Assembly (NCBI GenBank): GCA_947311515.1
Contig: CAMZLB010000018.1
Span: 1 to 56,288, forward strand
Direction of reading: 5' to 3'
Length of the DNA: 56,288 bases
Source: Candidatus Moraniibacteriota bacterium
GTDB taxonomy: Bacteria > Patescibacteriota > Minisyncoccia > Moranbacterales > GCA-2747515
Shown here: positions 37,248-46,384 of the stretch, piece by piece
How the letters are laid out: every line of letters begins with the position of its first letter
Position numbering within the stretch: position 1 is the stretch's first letter
Notes under the pieces: model-generated
Told to the model about the DNA's origin: nothing
Database searches by the model: none
Seen by the model: the letters and a program-made list of their open reading frames with translations, nothing else
Made by a program: the position numbers and the translations under genes

Positions 37248-37880
37248 ATGAAAATTGTAAAAAATTTATTTACTCATGTAATTGCTATCAAAGATGGAAT
37301 TATGGGATTATTTGATGCAAAATATCCTAATCCACCATTTGATAGGATAGTTTTTATTTGTGGAATAAGTGCAAATAAGTATAGTCTTATTAAGTGGGAT
37401 AAAATGTTAAATAGATTATTTCCAAATACAGAAATAATTATAATGAGAAAATATTATCTATATACTCAAGAGAAAAATGTTAATCTCTTTATAGAAAATA
37501 TAGTCAAAACATTATCAGAGAATAAAAAAACTTTATTAATAGGATATTCGTTTGGTGGAATGCTAGCAAAGGCTTCTATTTGTAAATTGAGAAATATTGA
37601 ACATATTCTATGTCTTGTAACTTTAGCAACACCACATAAAATGTGTAACTTTGGGGTAAAAAAGGCAATTAAAGATTTTTCTATACCAGAAAGCGTTGAT
37701 GTCCCTACTATAACAATAGGAGGAAATTTGGATGCTATCGTGCCCTTAAAATATTCTAAAATGAAAGGTTCTGTGTCTCATTTTGTTTTACCATGTACTC
37801 ATTTAGCTTTTGTGCATATTAGAAAAACGAGGAAGGAAGTTGTCGATATTATTATGCACAACTGTACTAAATACAAATAA
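37248..37880 (+). CDS. Alpha/beta hydrolase
   Basis: A 210-residue serine hydrolase with the nucleophile elbow GYSFGG, acid Asp in GGNLDAIVP and final His in CTHLAFVH, the normal triad order. No signal peptide with this start. An in-frame ATG at 37203 would add 15 hydrophobic residues (LSFKSIIFIVYNI) but lies upstream of the -10 box, so 37248 is preferred; if the longer form is made it would be membrane-anchored. Substrate unknown. A strong terminator follows. Confidence 0.75.
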   Translation: MKIVKNLFTHVIAIKDGIMGLFDAKYPNPPFDRIVFICGISANKYSLIKWDKMLNRLFPNTEIIIMRKYYLYTQEKNVNLFIENIVKTLSENKKTLLIGYSFGGMLAKASICKLRNIEHILCLVTLATPHKMCNFGVKKAIKDFSIPESVDVPTITIGGNLDAIVPLKYSKMKGSVSHFVLPCTHLAFVHIRKTRKEVVDIIMHNCTKYK

Positions 37881-37968
37881 AGTTTTTTAAAAGTATATTA
37901 CTAGTTATTTCTATTGAAGGCTTAGTTGATAAATATAAATGACTTTAGATATGTTCTTGTATAAGTTA

Positions 37969-38005
37969 GACCTAGAAAAAAATTAGGTCATTTTTATTTT
38001 TTTTA
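37969..38005 (+). terminator. Rho-independent terminator
   Basis: GACCTA (37969-37974) pairs with TAGGTC (37984-37989) around a 9-nt A-rich loop, followed by ATTTTTATTTTTTTT. Ends the alpha/beta hydrolase transcript. Confidence 0.8.
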
Positions 38006-38076
38006 ATATTTGGATTTAAGAAATAATTTTTTATTTGTGTTAAAATAGAATAAAGGAGAATAAAACTAATAAAAAT

Positions 38077-40164
38077 ATGAAAAATGAAAAATCTATAGAG
38101 AAGTTACTTAAGCCACATTCTATAGCGATTGTAGGAGCTAGTGATAAGACTGGAAAAGTTGGTAATATGCTTGTCAAAAATATAGCTAATTCTAGTTATC
38201 TTGGTGAGGTTTTTTTTGTGAATAATCGGTCGCATGAGATAGAAGGTCGAGAAGTTTATAGTTCTGTTTCAGAAATTCCTAAAGATAGTGTGGATCTGGT
38301 TGTTATAGCCACACCTGCTTTTACGGTTTTGGATATAGTAGAGAGTGCATCAGAAAAATGTTCACAGTTCATTATAATAAGTGCAGGATTTGGAGAATCT
38401 ACAGAAGAGGGTCAAATTAGAGAGAAGAAACTTAATGAATTAGCAGAAGAAAAAAATCTTACAATACTTGGTCCAAATTGTTTAGGGATTTTATCACCTG
38501 AATGGGGGCTAAATGCCTCTTTTGCTCCTAGTCTGCCACCAAAGGGAGATACTGCATTTATATCACAATCAGGAGCTCTTGCTGTTGCACTCATAGATAA
38601 AGCTAAAGTTTTGAACGTCGGTTTTTCACATGTTATTAGCATTGGAAATAAGATGCATATTTCAGAGACAAATCTTATAAAATATTTTGCCAATGATAAA
38701 TCTACAAAAACTATAATTTTGTATTTGGAGAGTATTGTGGGTGGAATTGATTTCTTGGGTGCAGTTCGTGACGCTCGTTTGGCTGGAAAAAGGGTGATAA
38801 TACTTAAATCTGGAAAAAGTGATGAAGCTCAGGAGGCTATAGCACTTCATACAGGTTCTCTTACTAGTGGAGACGTAGTTACAGAGGCCGTATTCAAAAA
38901 AATGGGGATTATTAGAGCTCATACAATAAATGATATATTTGTGCTTGCATCTCTTTCTCATATATTACCAATTGGAAAGAAAATTTCAAATATAGCAGTA
39001 ATTACAAATGCAGGAGGACCTGGTGTTATAACTACAGATGAAATATCTATATGTAGAAATTTGCATCAAGCAATGCTTTCAGAAGAAAACATGAAAGAAT
39101 TATCAGAAAAATTACCAAATGCGGCATCAGTACATAATCCAATTGATTTATTAGGTGATGCAAAGCTAGGTAGATATATGGATGCAATTAAAATTTGTAT
39201 AAAAGATGAAAATATTGATGCTATCATGGTATTACTTACGCCACAAGACGGAACTCCTTCAGGTGAGGTTGCAAAATTTATAGTAGAAGAACAAAAAAAT
39301 ACAGATAAGCTTATAATAACTTCATTTATAGGAGGTGAGTCAGTGAAAAATTCACAAAAAATTCTTAGAGAAGGTAATGTATTTCATGTAGGGACTCCAA
39401 CTTGGGTTGTTGATGTGCTTAATGAATTAGTGGCAAATGATTCTTTTGAAATTCCTGAATTAAATGAAGTGAATCAAGAAGATGGCATAAACAAAAAAAC
39501 TGAAAAAATATTAAATATTTCTAGTAATGATAATAATAGGGGACTGTATTTTCATGAAGTAAAGGAGATTGCTAGAGAGTACAATATTCCAATAAGTAAG
39601 TCGTGGGATGTTACAGGAGGACTTGGAGTAGATACACATGTTGTGTATCCATGTGTTGTAAAGGTTGATAATCCGAATATTTTGCATAAATCTGATAGGG
39701 AAGGTGTAATACTTCCTATAAAGACTCCGCATGAACTAATAAAAGCTATAACATTATTAAAAAATAGATTTACAGAAAGTAATACTAAAATAATAGCTCA
39801 GCCACTTGCAAAAATTCAAATAGAATTAATTGTAGGTATGAAACAAGATCCAGTATTTGGTTCAATTGTGATAGTTGGAATTGGAGGTATTTATACTGAA
39901 ATAATAAATAAAACTGAAGTTTTTGTAACTCCTATATCAGAAGAAGAAATAGAAAAACGTATGATTACAGGGAAGTTAAGTTTCTTATTTGTTGGTGAGA
40001 GAGGACAAAGACCATATAATATTTCAGATGTGGTGGATATAGTAATGGCACTTCAGAATGTATCTATGAAAAATAAAACTATAAAAGAAATAGATATAAA
40101 TCCACTTTTAATTTATAATAATGGAACAAATCCAAATGCAGTAGATATGAAAATAGTTTTCTAG
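38077..40164 (+). CDS. Acyl-CoA (acetyl-CoA) synthetase, ADP-forming, fused alpha-beta
   Basis: Converts acyl-CoA + ADP + Pi to acid + CoA + ATP, an energy-saving step of fermentation. The 695-residue single chain holds the CoA-binding domain (IAIVGASDKTGKVG, residues 15-29), the CoA-ligase domains (GPNCLGIL, FISQSGALA), phosphate-carrying His258 in ALHTGSLTSGD, and a C-terminal ATP-grasp domain from about residue 480 (PCVVKVDNPNILHKSDREGV). Both subunits are fused in alpha-beta order, as in many archaea and Patescibacteria. A purine run AAGGAG lies too far (18 nt) from the ATG to be a normal Shine-Dalgarno. Acyl specificity is not predictable. Confidence 0.92.
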   Translation: MKNEKSIEKLLKPHSIAIVGASDKTGKVGNMLVKNIANSSYLGEVFFVNNRSHEIEGREVYSSVSEIPKDSVDLVVIATPAFTVLDIVESASEKCSQFIIISAGFGESTEEGQIREKKLNELAEEKNLTILGPNCLGILSPEWGLNASFAPSLPPKGDTAFISQSGALAVALIDKAKVLNVGFSHVISIGNKMHISETNLIKYFANDKSTKTIILYLESIVGGIDFLGAVRDARLAGKRVIILKSGKSDEAQEAIALHTGSLTSGDVVTEAVFKKMGIIRAHTINDIFVLASLSHILPIGKKISNIAVITNAGGPGVITTDEISICRNLHQAMLSEENMKELSEKLPNAASVHNPIDLLGDAKLGRYMDAIKICIKDENIDAIMVLLTPQDGTPSGEVAKFIVEEQKNTDKLIITSFIGGESVKNSQKILREGNVFHVGTPTWVVDVLNELVANDSFEIPELNEVNQEDGINKKTEKILNISSNDNNRGLYFHEVKEIAREYNIPISKSWDVTGGLGVDTHVVYPCVVKVDNPNILHKSDREGVILPIKTPHELIKAITLLKNRFTESNTKIIAQPLAKIQIELIVGMKQDPVFGSIVIVGIGGIYTEIINKTEVFVTPISEEEIEKRMITGKLSFLFVGERGQRPYNISDVVDIVMALQNVSMKNKTIKEIDINPLLIYNNGTNPNAVDMKIVF

Positions 40165-40190
40165 TATTTTAGCTAAAATATTTCTTTTTC
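40165..40190 (+). terminator. AT-rich terminator-like hairpin
   Basis: TATTTT-AGCT-AAAATA (40165-40180) followed by TTTCTTTTTC, starting at the first base after the stop codon. Stem of AT pairs only, so weak. Confidence 0.35.
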
Positions 40191-40257
40191 TGGATTTTCG
40201 TTATTTCTAATGAAAAATATAAAAATCTTAGTAAGAAGATGGGATATTATACAGACT

Positions 40258-41181
40258 CTAAGAAAACTTTTGGAAAATACTTACAACATTATTTACTTCA
40301 TTTTTTGAACCTAATACAAAACTTGCTGTTTGGTGATGATTAGTAACTTTCAAATCAAATAAAGAAATTCCATTTTCAGTTTTTGCATAACCTCCTGCGC
40401 ATTTAAGCACATATCCCAAAGGAGCTCCTTCATATAGCAATCTAAGTCTTCCATTTGGATTTTTTTCATCGGATGGATAAGTAAAAATTCCATTTTCCTT
40501 TAGTAAAATATGATTTATATCTGTCACGAGTGCTCCACTATAACGCAATTTTTTACCAGATGTAATCCAAATATCTAAAATATTCTTATAAGCCTTTGAT
40601 TTTATAGTAGCTTTTAAATTACCAGGTGCAAAAATTTTAATATCTTTATCTACTTTAAATTTATCTCTTACAAATAGAAAGTCACCAACTTCATTTAATT
40701 CAAATAAAGCCACAGTATTATCATTTATAGCAAATACAAATGTAACTCTAGGACCATAAAGTGTATAACAACTAGCTACTAAATTTTTGCCAATATTCTC
40801 ACCCATTGGGTCATTGGACCAAATTCCAAATATCGAACCAAATGTTATATTTACATCTCCTACAGAGCCTCCGTCATAAGGATCGTAGGCTACGAAATAA
40901 TCTTTAGTTGAGTTCGAATTAATTGCAAGATTTGGTTTTTCTTCGCTCGCTATAGTTTTTACTAAATTACTCTTTATAAGATGTTCATGTATTATCTTAT
41001 CCGATTCTATGTCTAGCGGGGACTGTATATCTCCTGAAGCATTTTCTCCTTCACATTTTTCTGTATCTTTCATTCTTATTTCCGCATTTACGTATTTACT
41101 AGCTCTGGCAAGTGACGTAATAATTTTTTGCAAATCTTGATTTATAGATTTTTTTTCTAAGTAACCTTCTAATGTAATCAT
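40258..41181 (-). CDS. fbp: Fructose-1,6-bisphosphatase, class I
   Basis: Gluconeogenic enzyme hydrolysing fructose-1,6-bisphosphate to fructose-6-phosphate. The 307-residue protein has the metal site: Glu80/Glu81 in IASEEKP and Asp100/Asp103 in VAYDPYDGGSVGDVN (family DPLDGSSNIDVN), and the C-terminal LLYEGAPLGYVLKCAGGYA with substrate Glu, followed by a shortened HQTASFVLGS. Some phosphate-binding residues differ from the classical enzyme, so a sedoheptulose-bisphosphatase role is not excluded. Divergent from the GH1 gene with only 37 bp between. Confidence 0.9.
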   Translation of the reverse strand: MITLEGYLEKKSINQDLQKIITSLARASKYVNAEIRMKDTEKCEGENASGDIQSPLDIESDKIIHEHLIKSNLVKTIASEEKPNLAINSNSTKDYFVAYDPYDGGSVGDVNITFGSIFGIWSNDPMGENIGKNLVASCYTLYGPRVTFVFAINDNTVALFELNEVGDFLFVRDKFKVDKDIKIFAPGNLKATIKSKAYKNILDIWITSGKKLRYSGALVTDINHILLKENGIFTYPSDEKNPNGRLRLLYEGAPLGYVLKCAGGYAKTENGISLFDLKVTNHHQTASFVLGSKNEVNNVVSIFQKFS

Positions 41182-41206
41182 ATGTGTAAAATTAATGTAT
41201 CTATAG

Positions 41207-41212
41207 TATACT
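41207..41212 (+). promoter_or_regulatory. -10 box for a leaderless GH1 transcript
   Basis: TATACT whose seventh following base is the A of the ATG at 41219. The site overlaps the divergent fbp upstream region, where the central GTATAC is palindromic and might serve both directions. Confidence 0.4.
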
Positions 41213-41218
41213 ACAAAT

Positions 41219-42436
41219 ATGAAAGATAAAAAGAATATAAGAAAAAATAAGAAGAATTTTATATGGGGAGTTACTCAAGTTGGACAGCAGGTTGAAGGTG
41301 GTTGCTGTTCTAATAATTGGAGTACTTGGGCTAGGAGGGGTTTAGTTCCAAAATGCGGAATTGCAAATGATTATTGGAATAAATTCAGAAAGGATCATGA
41401 TTTATTGGAGGAACTTAATGTGTCAGCTTATAGAATAAGTATTGATTGGGGAAGAATTGAGGTTTTTGAAGGTCAATATGAAAAAGAGGTAATTACTCAT
41501 TATAGAAGTATTCTGTTGGATATAAAAAATAGAAATATAAAAGTAGTATTAGGCTTATGGCATTACACAGTTCCAGATTGGCTTGAACAAAATTATGGTA
41601 TGGAAGATTCAAGAGTTGTTCAAAAATTTTTAAATTTTGTGAAAGTTGTTCGTGATGAGCTGGGGGATTTAGTGGATATGGTAATTATTTTAAATGAGCC
41701 AATGGTATATATTGGCACTAGTTTCTTACTTGGCGAAAGACCACCATTCAAAAAAAATCCATTATTAGCTATTAAAGTTTTGAGAAATTTGATTAATTTT
41801 CATAAGTTATCTTATAAATTATGGAAAGAGAAGTATAATGATATTCCAGTTGGTACAGCACATTTATGGAATGATTTGGGGAGAGTACATGACACTTTTA
41901 TGGAGAAAATTGCCGTAAAAGTTTCTCAAATGTTTAGGGTTGACTATCTTATCAGAAAACTTGATTTAACTAGTGATTTCTTAGGAATTAATTATTATAC
42001 GTCGGATAAGTTAAAATTTGATGGATTCAGCAATAAAAAAGATAATAAATTTTTTGCTTTTTGCGGAACTGCTAATTGGCCTGATCCTGATGTATGGAAA
42101 GTCTTTCCAGAGGGTTTATATAGAGTATTATTGAAATCAAAAAAATATAACAAACCAATTTATGTATTGGAAAATGGAAAACCTACAGATTTAGGGAGTG
42201 ATGATAAAAATAGACAACAATTTTTGATTGATACTATTGGATATGTAGAAAAAGCAATAGATGAGGGAGTGGATGTGAGAGGGTATTTTCACTACTCACT
42301 TATAGATGCTTATGAATGGACTAGTGGGTATGATTTTAGATTCGGACTTGTGGAAATTGATAGAAAAACTCTCAAAAGACATAAGAGAAATAGTTTTTTT
42401 GTTTATAAAAATATTATTAAAAATTCTAAATTATGA
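41219..42436 (+). CDS. Glycoside hydrolase family 1 (beta-glucosidase-like)
   Basis: Retaining beta-glycosidase, 405 residues, no signal peptide, so it acts on imported or internal substrates. Acid/base Glu160 in VIILNEPMVY and nucleophile Glu318 in YVLENGKP are present; the N-terminal FIWGVTQVGQQVEGG and the SAYRISIDWGRIE motif are standard. It is about 50 residues shorter than typical GH1 enzymes, mainly by loop losses. Overlaps the next gene by 4 bp (ATGA). Confidence 0.9.
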   Translation: MKDKKNIRKNKKNFIWGVTQVGQQVEGGCCSNNWSTWARRGLVPKCGIANDYWNKFRKDHDLLEELNVSAYRISIDWGRIEVFEGQYEKEVITHYRSILLDIKNRNIKVVLGLWHYTVPDWLEQNYGMEDSRVVQKFLNFVKVVRDELGDLVDMVIILNEPMVYIGTSFLLGERPPFKKNPLLAIKVLRNLINFHKLSYKLWKEKYNDIPVGTAHLWNDLGRVHDTFMEKIAVKVSQMFRVDYLIRKLDLTSDFLGINYYTSDKLKFDGFSNKKDNKFFAFCGTANWPDPDVWKVFPEGLYRVLLKSKKYNKPIYVLENGKPTDLGSDDKNRQQFLIDTIGYVEKAIDEGVDVRGYFHYSLIDAYEWTSGYDFRFGLVEIDRKTLKRHKRNSFFVYKNIIKNSKL

Positions 42437-42999
42437 GTAAAATTTCAAAAAGAAGTATTTTGATATGTGATAAAAATGTGAAATATACTCTAAAGAGAAA
42501 TAAGAATCAAAAAAATATAATATTAAAGATTAGAAGTGGTGAACTTATCATTTCTACTTCAAGATACGCTCTTATTTACGTAATTGAAAAATTAATTACT
42601 GAAAAAAAAGATTGGATTATAGCTAATATAAACAAAACTAAAATTAAAAATAATATAACTATAGATAATAATGTTTTAAATTATATAAAAAAGGCAAACT
42701 TAGAGTTAATCAAAAAGAAACTTGAGTATTTTAATGATTATTATGGATTTGAATATAATAAAGTGAACATAAGACAACAAAAAACTAGGTGGGGGAGCTG
42801 TAGTTCAAATAAAAATTTAAATTTTAATATAAAAATTATTTGTCTACCGAAGAAATTACAAGATTATATTGTTGTGCATGAATTATGTCATCTAAAAGAA
42901 ATGAATCATTCACAAGATTTTTGGAATTTAGTGGAGAAGAAGATACCAAATCAAAAAGAACTTAGAAAAGAATTAAAAAAGTGTAATATATTAATGTAG
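42433..42999 (+). CDS. YgjP-like zinc metallopeptidase (DUF45/M48-related)
   Basis: A 188-residue protein with the zincin motif H149-E-L-C-H153 and a further His159 in KEMNHSQDFW, plus the typical TRWGSCSS motif at 118-125. Family proteins are small cytoplasmic metallopeptidases, related to YgjP and SprT, with unsettled roles. Start overlaps the GH1 stop, implying coupling, though no functional link is evident. Confidence 0.88.
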   Translation: MSKISKRSILICDKNVKYTLKRNKNQKNIILKIRSGELIISTSRYALIYVIEKLITEKKDWIIANINKTKIKNNITIDNNVLNYIKKANLELIKKKLEYFNDYYGFEYNKVNIRQQKTRWGSCSSNKNLNFNIKIICLPKKLQDYIVVHELCHLKEMNHSQDFWNLVEKKIPNQKELRKELKKCNILM

Positions 43000-43200
43000 T
43001 AATTAAAAATAAATATAAAATTGATAATTACTTTAAAGTTACAATATTCCTAGAAAATATTTTACATAAGTATTTCAGATAGTGCATTTTAATTATTAGA
43101 GTTAAAAATAGTTTACGACAACATGGTAGGACGTGGGCTTTTACTTGTCTAGAAAGTATGGATGTTATACAATGAAATAACATAGATAAACAAATATATT

Positions 43201-43890
43201 ATGATGAATAGAGTTGTACTTGATATTGAATGTTCTGGAGTTTCTTGGGAGTCTCTCTCACACGAGTCAAAAACAAGTTTATTGAGGTACTGCAATAAAG
43301 ATGAAGAATGTAAAAAAAAAGAAAGAGAGAGTCTTGCTCTTTGGCCTGTAACTGGCAAAATTATAACTATAGCTGTGCATGATGTAGGTAGTGGAGATTC
43401 TCAAGTTTTTTTTGACTCAAGGGGTGAAATTAAGGAAGAGTATGAATTAAATAATGTAAAATATAAGTCTGGAGATGAAAAGCAAATACTTAGTTGGTTT
43501 TTTGAATATATAAAATATTCTGATCAGATTATCACATTTAGTGGACGTAGATTCGATTGTCCTTACATTATATTTCGTTCAATGCTATATGGATTGAAAC
43601 CTACATTTGATCTTATGCCAAACAGATATGGAAATAATAGAAAAGGTTACAATCCTCATTTGGATCTATCTGATCAATTATCATATTTTGGAGGAACTAG
43701 AAAGTTTAGCCTGCATTTAATTTGTGAGTCTCTTGGAATCACCTCACCAAAAGAAGGAGGGATTGACGGTTCTCAAGTGGAGAGCTTTTATAATAGAGGA
43801 GAATACAAAAAAATTGCAGAGTATTGTATGCGTGATGTATTTGCTACAGTGGAACTTATGAAAAAGTGGGATAATGTGCAGGTAAATTAA
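43201..43890 (+). CDS. PolB-type 3'-5' exonuclease (DEDDy)
   Basis: A 229-residue RNase H-like exonuclease: Asp8 and Glu10 in VVLDIECSG, Asp119 in FSGRRFDCPYI, and Tyr208/Asp212 in EYCMRDVFAT give the DEDDy set. The family is a stand-alone relative of the proofreading domain of family B DNA polymerases; a repair or nucleic-acid turnover role is inferred. The predicted -10 TATACA (about 43166-43171) leaves a leader near 23 nt. Confidence 0.85.
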   Translation: MMNRVVLDIECSGVSWESLSHESKTSLLRYCNKDEECKKKERESLALWPVTGKIITIAVHDVGSGDSQVFFDSRGEIKEEYELNNVKYKSGDEKQILSWFFEYIKYSDQIITFSGRRFDCPYIIFRSMLYGLKPTFDLMPNRYGNNRKGYNPHLDLSDQLSYFGGTRKFSLHLICESLGITSPKEGGIDGSQVESFYNRGEYKKIAEYCMRDVFATVELMKKWDNVQVN

Positions 43891-43899
43891 TAGTAATTT

Positions 43900-44385
43900 A
43901 TGAAAAAGAAAGAAATATCATTGATTTTACATAATATAAGAAGTGCTCATAATGTGGGTTCTATTTTCCGTACGGCTGATGCTACTGGAGTGAATCACAT
44001 ATATTTTACAGGATACACACCAAGACCTTATAATAGCACTCTTCCTTATACTACAAAACCAGAGAGGGGAATTATAAAAACTGCTCTTGGTGCAGAAAAG
44101 TTTGTGAGTTGGTCATCTCATGATGATGTGGATAAATTAATCGGGAAATTAAAAAAAACTGATGTTTGTATAGTAGGACTTGAACAAGACAAAAGAAGTA
44201 TAAATTATTCAGAATATAGGAATTCCTCTAATATTGCTCTAATACTTGGAAATGAGCCGAATGGAATTGACAGCTCACTTCTTTCGCAATGTGATGATAT
44301 AATAGAAATACCAATGTATGGTAAAAAGCAATCATTAAATGTTTCTGTTGCAGTGGGTGTGGCACTATATGAATTAATAAAATAA
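43900..44385 (+). CDS. SpoU-family tRNA/rRNA 2'-O-methyltransferase
   Basis: A 161-residue single-domain SPOUT protein with HNIRSAHNVGSIFRTADA (motif 1, Asn and Arg), LILGNEPNGID (motif 2) and IPMYGKKQSLNVSVAVGVALYE (motif 3). It lacks an extra N-terminal domain, like TrmL or other minimal TrmH proteins; substrate unknown. Nine bp after the exonuclease gene. Confidence 0.88.
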   Translation: MKKKEISLILHNIRSAHNVGSIFRTADATGVNHIYFTGYTPRPYNSTLPYTTKPERGIIKTALGAEKFVSWSSHDDVDKLIGKLKKTDVCIVGLEQDKRSINYSEYRNSSNIALILGNEPNGIDSSLLSQCDDIIEIPMYGKKQSLNVSVAVGVALYELIK

Positions 44386-44389
44386 TATT

Positions 44390-44530
44390 ATGGCAAGTAA
44401 GGAGTTGAATGATCATGTGGAAGACTGGCTTGAAAGAACTGTTTGGATTTGGTTGCCTTTTGTGGCATTTAGAATTCTTATAAAGGATATAATAGCTAAG
44501 CACTCAAAATCCAAAGATAATGATAAATAA
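44390..44530 (+). CDS. Small 46-residue protein with an amphipathic/hydrophobic helix
   Basis: ATG at 44390, TAA at 44528-44530, filling the gap between the SpoU gene (4 bp away) and the HAD gene (15 bp away) in the same direction. The protein begins MASKELNDHVEDWLERTVWI and has a Trp-rich hydrophobic stretch (WIWLPFVAFRILI, 19-31) between charged ends. Tight packing and the absence of any other frame support a real gene; it could be a small membrane-associated protein. Confidence 0.5.
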   Translation: MASKELNDHVEDWLERTVWIWLPFVAFRILIKDIIAKHSKSKDNDK

Positions 44531-44545
44531 TGGTATGAAGAATAT

Positions 44546-45208
44546 ATGATTAAAACAGTAATTTTTGATATGGATGGAATCTTAATTGATTCTGTACCAC
44601 TATGGAGAAGAGCAAAGAGGGAAATTTTTTCTGAACTAGGTTTTGAAATTATTGAAGAAGAACACAATAAAACAATGGGATATACTATAACTGAAACAGT
44701 ATCTCGTTGGTTTGAATTATATCTTTTTGAGAATGTCTCAGAAAGAGAAGTGATAGAAAAAATTGAAAATCGTATCATAGAGCTAATTGAGGAGGAAGGT
44801 AAAATGATTTCTGGCATAAAAGAAGTTGTTGATTTTTGTTATAAAAATTTTGTACAAATTGGGTTAGCATCTTCTTCATCACATAAGGTTATTGATACAG
44901 TTTTAACAAAATTAAATTTTAAAAATTATTTTCAAGTTGTATGTTCTGCTCAAGATGAGAGTTTTGGTAAGCCGCATCCTGCAGTTTATATAACAGCTCT
45001 AGAGAAACTGAGAGTTAAATATTATGATTGCTTGGTTATAGAGGATTCATTTAATGGTCTACTTGCTGCAAAAGCTGCAAAAATTAAATGTATTGCAATT
45101 CCTAATGAGTTTTCAATAAGAGATGAACGATTTGTAATAGCTGATTATGTTGCAAATTCATTAGATTTTTCTTCGGATATCATTAAATATATAAAAAAGA
45201 ATGTTTGA
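44546..45208 (+). CDS. HAD-superfamily sugar-phosphate phosphatase or phosphoglucomutase-like
   Basis: A 220-residue HAD protein: nucleophile Asp8 and acid/base Asp10 in VIFDMDGILIDS, Ser/Thr motif LASSSS, Lys in FGKPHPAVY, and acidic VIEDSFNGLLAAKAA. The helical cap of about 70 residues and the IDSVPLWRRA start resemble YniC/HxpB hexitol- or 2-deoxyglucose-6-phosphate phosphatases and beta-phosphoglucomutase. Precedes a glycosyltransferase gene, so sugar-phosphate metabolism is plausible. Confidence 0.85.
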   Translation: MIKTVIFDMDGILIDSVPLWRRAKREIFSELGFEIIEEEHNKTMGYTITETVSRWFELYLFENVSEREVIEKIENRIIELIEEEGKMISGIKEVVDFCYKNFVQIGLASSSSHKVIDTVLTKLNFKNYFQVVCSAQDESFGKPHPAVYITALEKLRVKYYDCLVIEDSFNGLLAAKAAKIKCIAIPNEFSIRDERFVIADYVANSLDFSSDIIKYIKKNV

Positions 45209-45237
45209 GGCTAGAATTAATGAAAATAAATAAAAGT

Positions 45238-46377
45238 ATGAAGATAGGAATTGATGCAAGATTTTTTGGTCCAGAAAGCAAAGGATTAGGAAGATACACA
45301 AAAAAACTAATAGAGGAACTGGAAAAAATTGATGAAGAAAATGAATATATAATTTTTCTTACTAAAGACAATTATGATTTATATATTCCAAAAAATTCAA
45401 ATTTTAGAAAAGTTCTTGCAGATTATAAATGGTATTCTTGGAAGGAGCAGTTATTTATGCCCTTTAAGCTCAAAAGGGAAAAATTCGATTTTGTGCATTT
45501 TCCTCATTTTAATGTACCTTTTTTGTATAGAGATAAATTTGTTGTTACAATTCATGACTTAATCCTTCTTAAGTTTCCAACTCATGAAAATTCAACTCGC
45601 AGTAAGTTTATGTATAAGATTAAGTTCCTTATGTACAAGCGAGTTATTCATCATGCGTTGAACAAGTCTCTAAAGATTATATCAGTTTCAGAATTTACCA
45701 AAAAAGATATACTTAGACACTATTGGAATATTTCTCCAAAAAAAATAAGTATAACACATGAGGCTGGACATAAGGCACATCTTACAACAGTTCCAGAAAA
45801 AATACAAAAAGAGATATTGAGAAAAAGTAAAATAAACTTTCCTTATATGCTCTATGTTGGAAATGCATATCCTCATAAAAATTTAAATAAATTAGTTGAA
45901 TCATTTAAAATTTGGCAAAAAAAATATTCTCAATCACAAGATATGGAGCTAGTTTTGGTGGGTAGGGATGATTATTTTTATAGAAAACTTAGAAAGTTTG
46001 TAAATGAAAAAAATATTGATAATGTAAAAATATTGCACACAGTTAAGGATGATTTTTTGCAAATATTATATAGGAATGCACATTTATTTGTTTTTCCTTC
46101 ACTTTACGAAGGTTTCGGTTTACCACCTCTTGAGGCGTGTTCATATGGAACTCCGGTAGTGTCTTCAAAAGAATCATGTATGCCAGAAATATTAGGAGAT
46201 GCTGTAAAATATACAGATGTTAAGGATGAGAACAAGTTTGCTAAAAATTTAAGTGAAGTTGTGAGTGATATTGAGTTGCGAAAAAAATTATCTGAAAGAG
46301 GCTTAAAGAAAGTGAGAGAATATTCTTGGAAAAAAACTGCTAATGAAACATACGAAATTTATAAGAACATGTTATAA
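45238..46377 (+). CDS. GT4 family glycosyltransferase
   Basis: A 379-residue GT-B enzyme starting KIGIDARFFGPESKGLGRYT, the usual N-terminus of mannosyltransferase-like GT4 proteins, with VTIHDLI, the donor site YVGNAYPHKNL, and EGFGLPPLEA (E-x7-E). An ATG at 45220 or a TTG at 45205 could extend it; 45238 is chosen from the family N-terminus. The upstream gene stops at 45208. The promoter of the next gene lies across its stop codon. Confidence 0.9.
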   Translation: MKIGIDARFFGPESKGLGRYTKKLIEELEKIDEENEYIIFLTKDNYDLYIPKNSNFRKVLADYKWYSWKEQLFMPFKLKREKFDFVHFPHFNVPFLYRDKFVVTIHDLILLKFPTHENSTRSKFMYKIKFLMYKRVIHHALNKSLKIISVSEFTKKDILRHYWNISPKKISITHEAGHKAHLTTVPEKIQKEILRKSKINFPYMLYVGNAYPHKNLNKLVESFKIWQKKYSQSQDMELVLVGRDDYFYRKLRKFVNEKNIDNVKILHTVKDDFLQILYRNAHLFVFPSLYEGFGLPPLEACSYGTPVVSSKESCMPEILGDAVKYTDVKDENKFAKNLSEVVSDIELRKKLSERGLKKVREYSWKKTANETYEIYKNML

Positions 46378-46378
46378 T
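46373..46378 (+). promoter_or_regulatory. -10 box for a leaderless DUF4012 gene transcript
   Basis: TATAAT overlapping the stop codon of the GT4 gene; the ATG at 46385 is seven bases after its end. -35 is not recognisable. Confidence 0.4.
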
Positions 46379-46384
46379 ACATAA

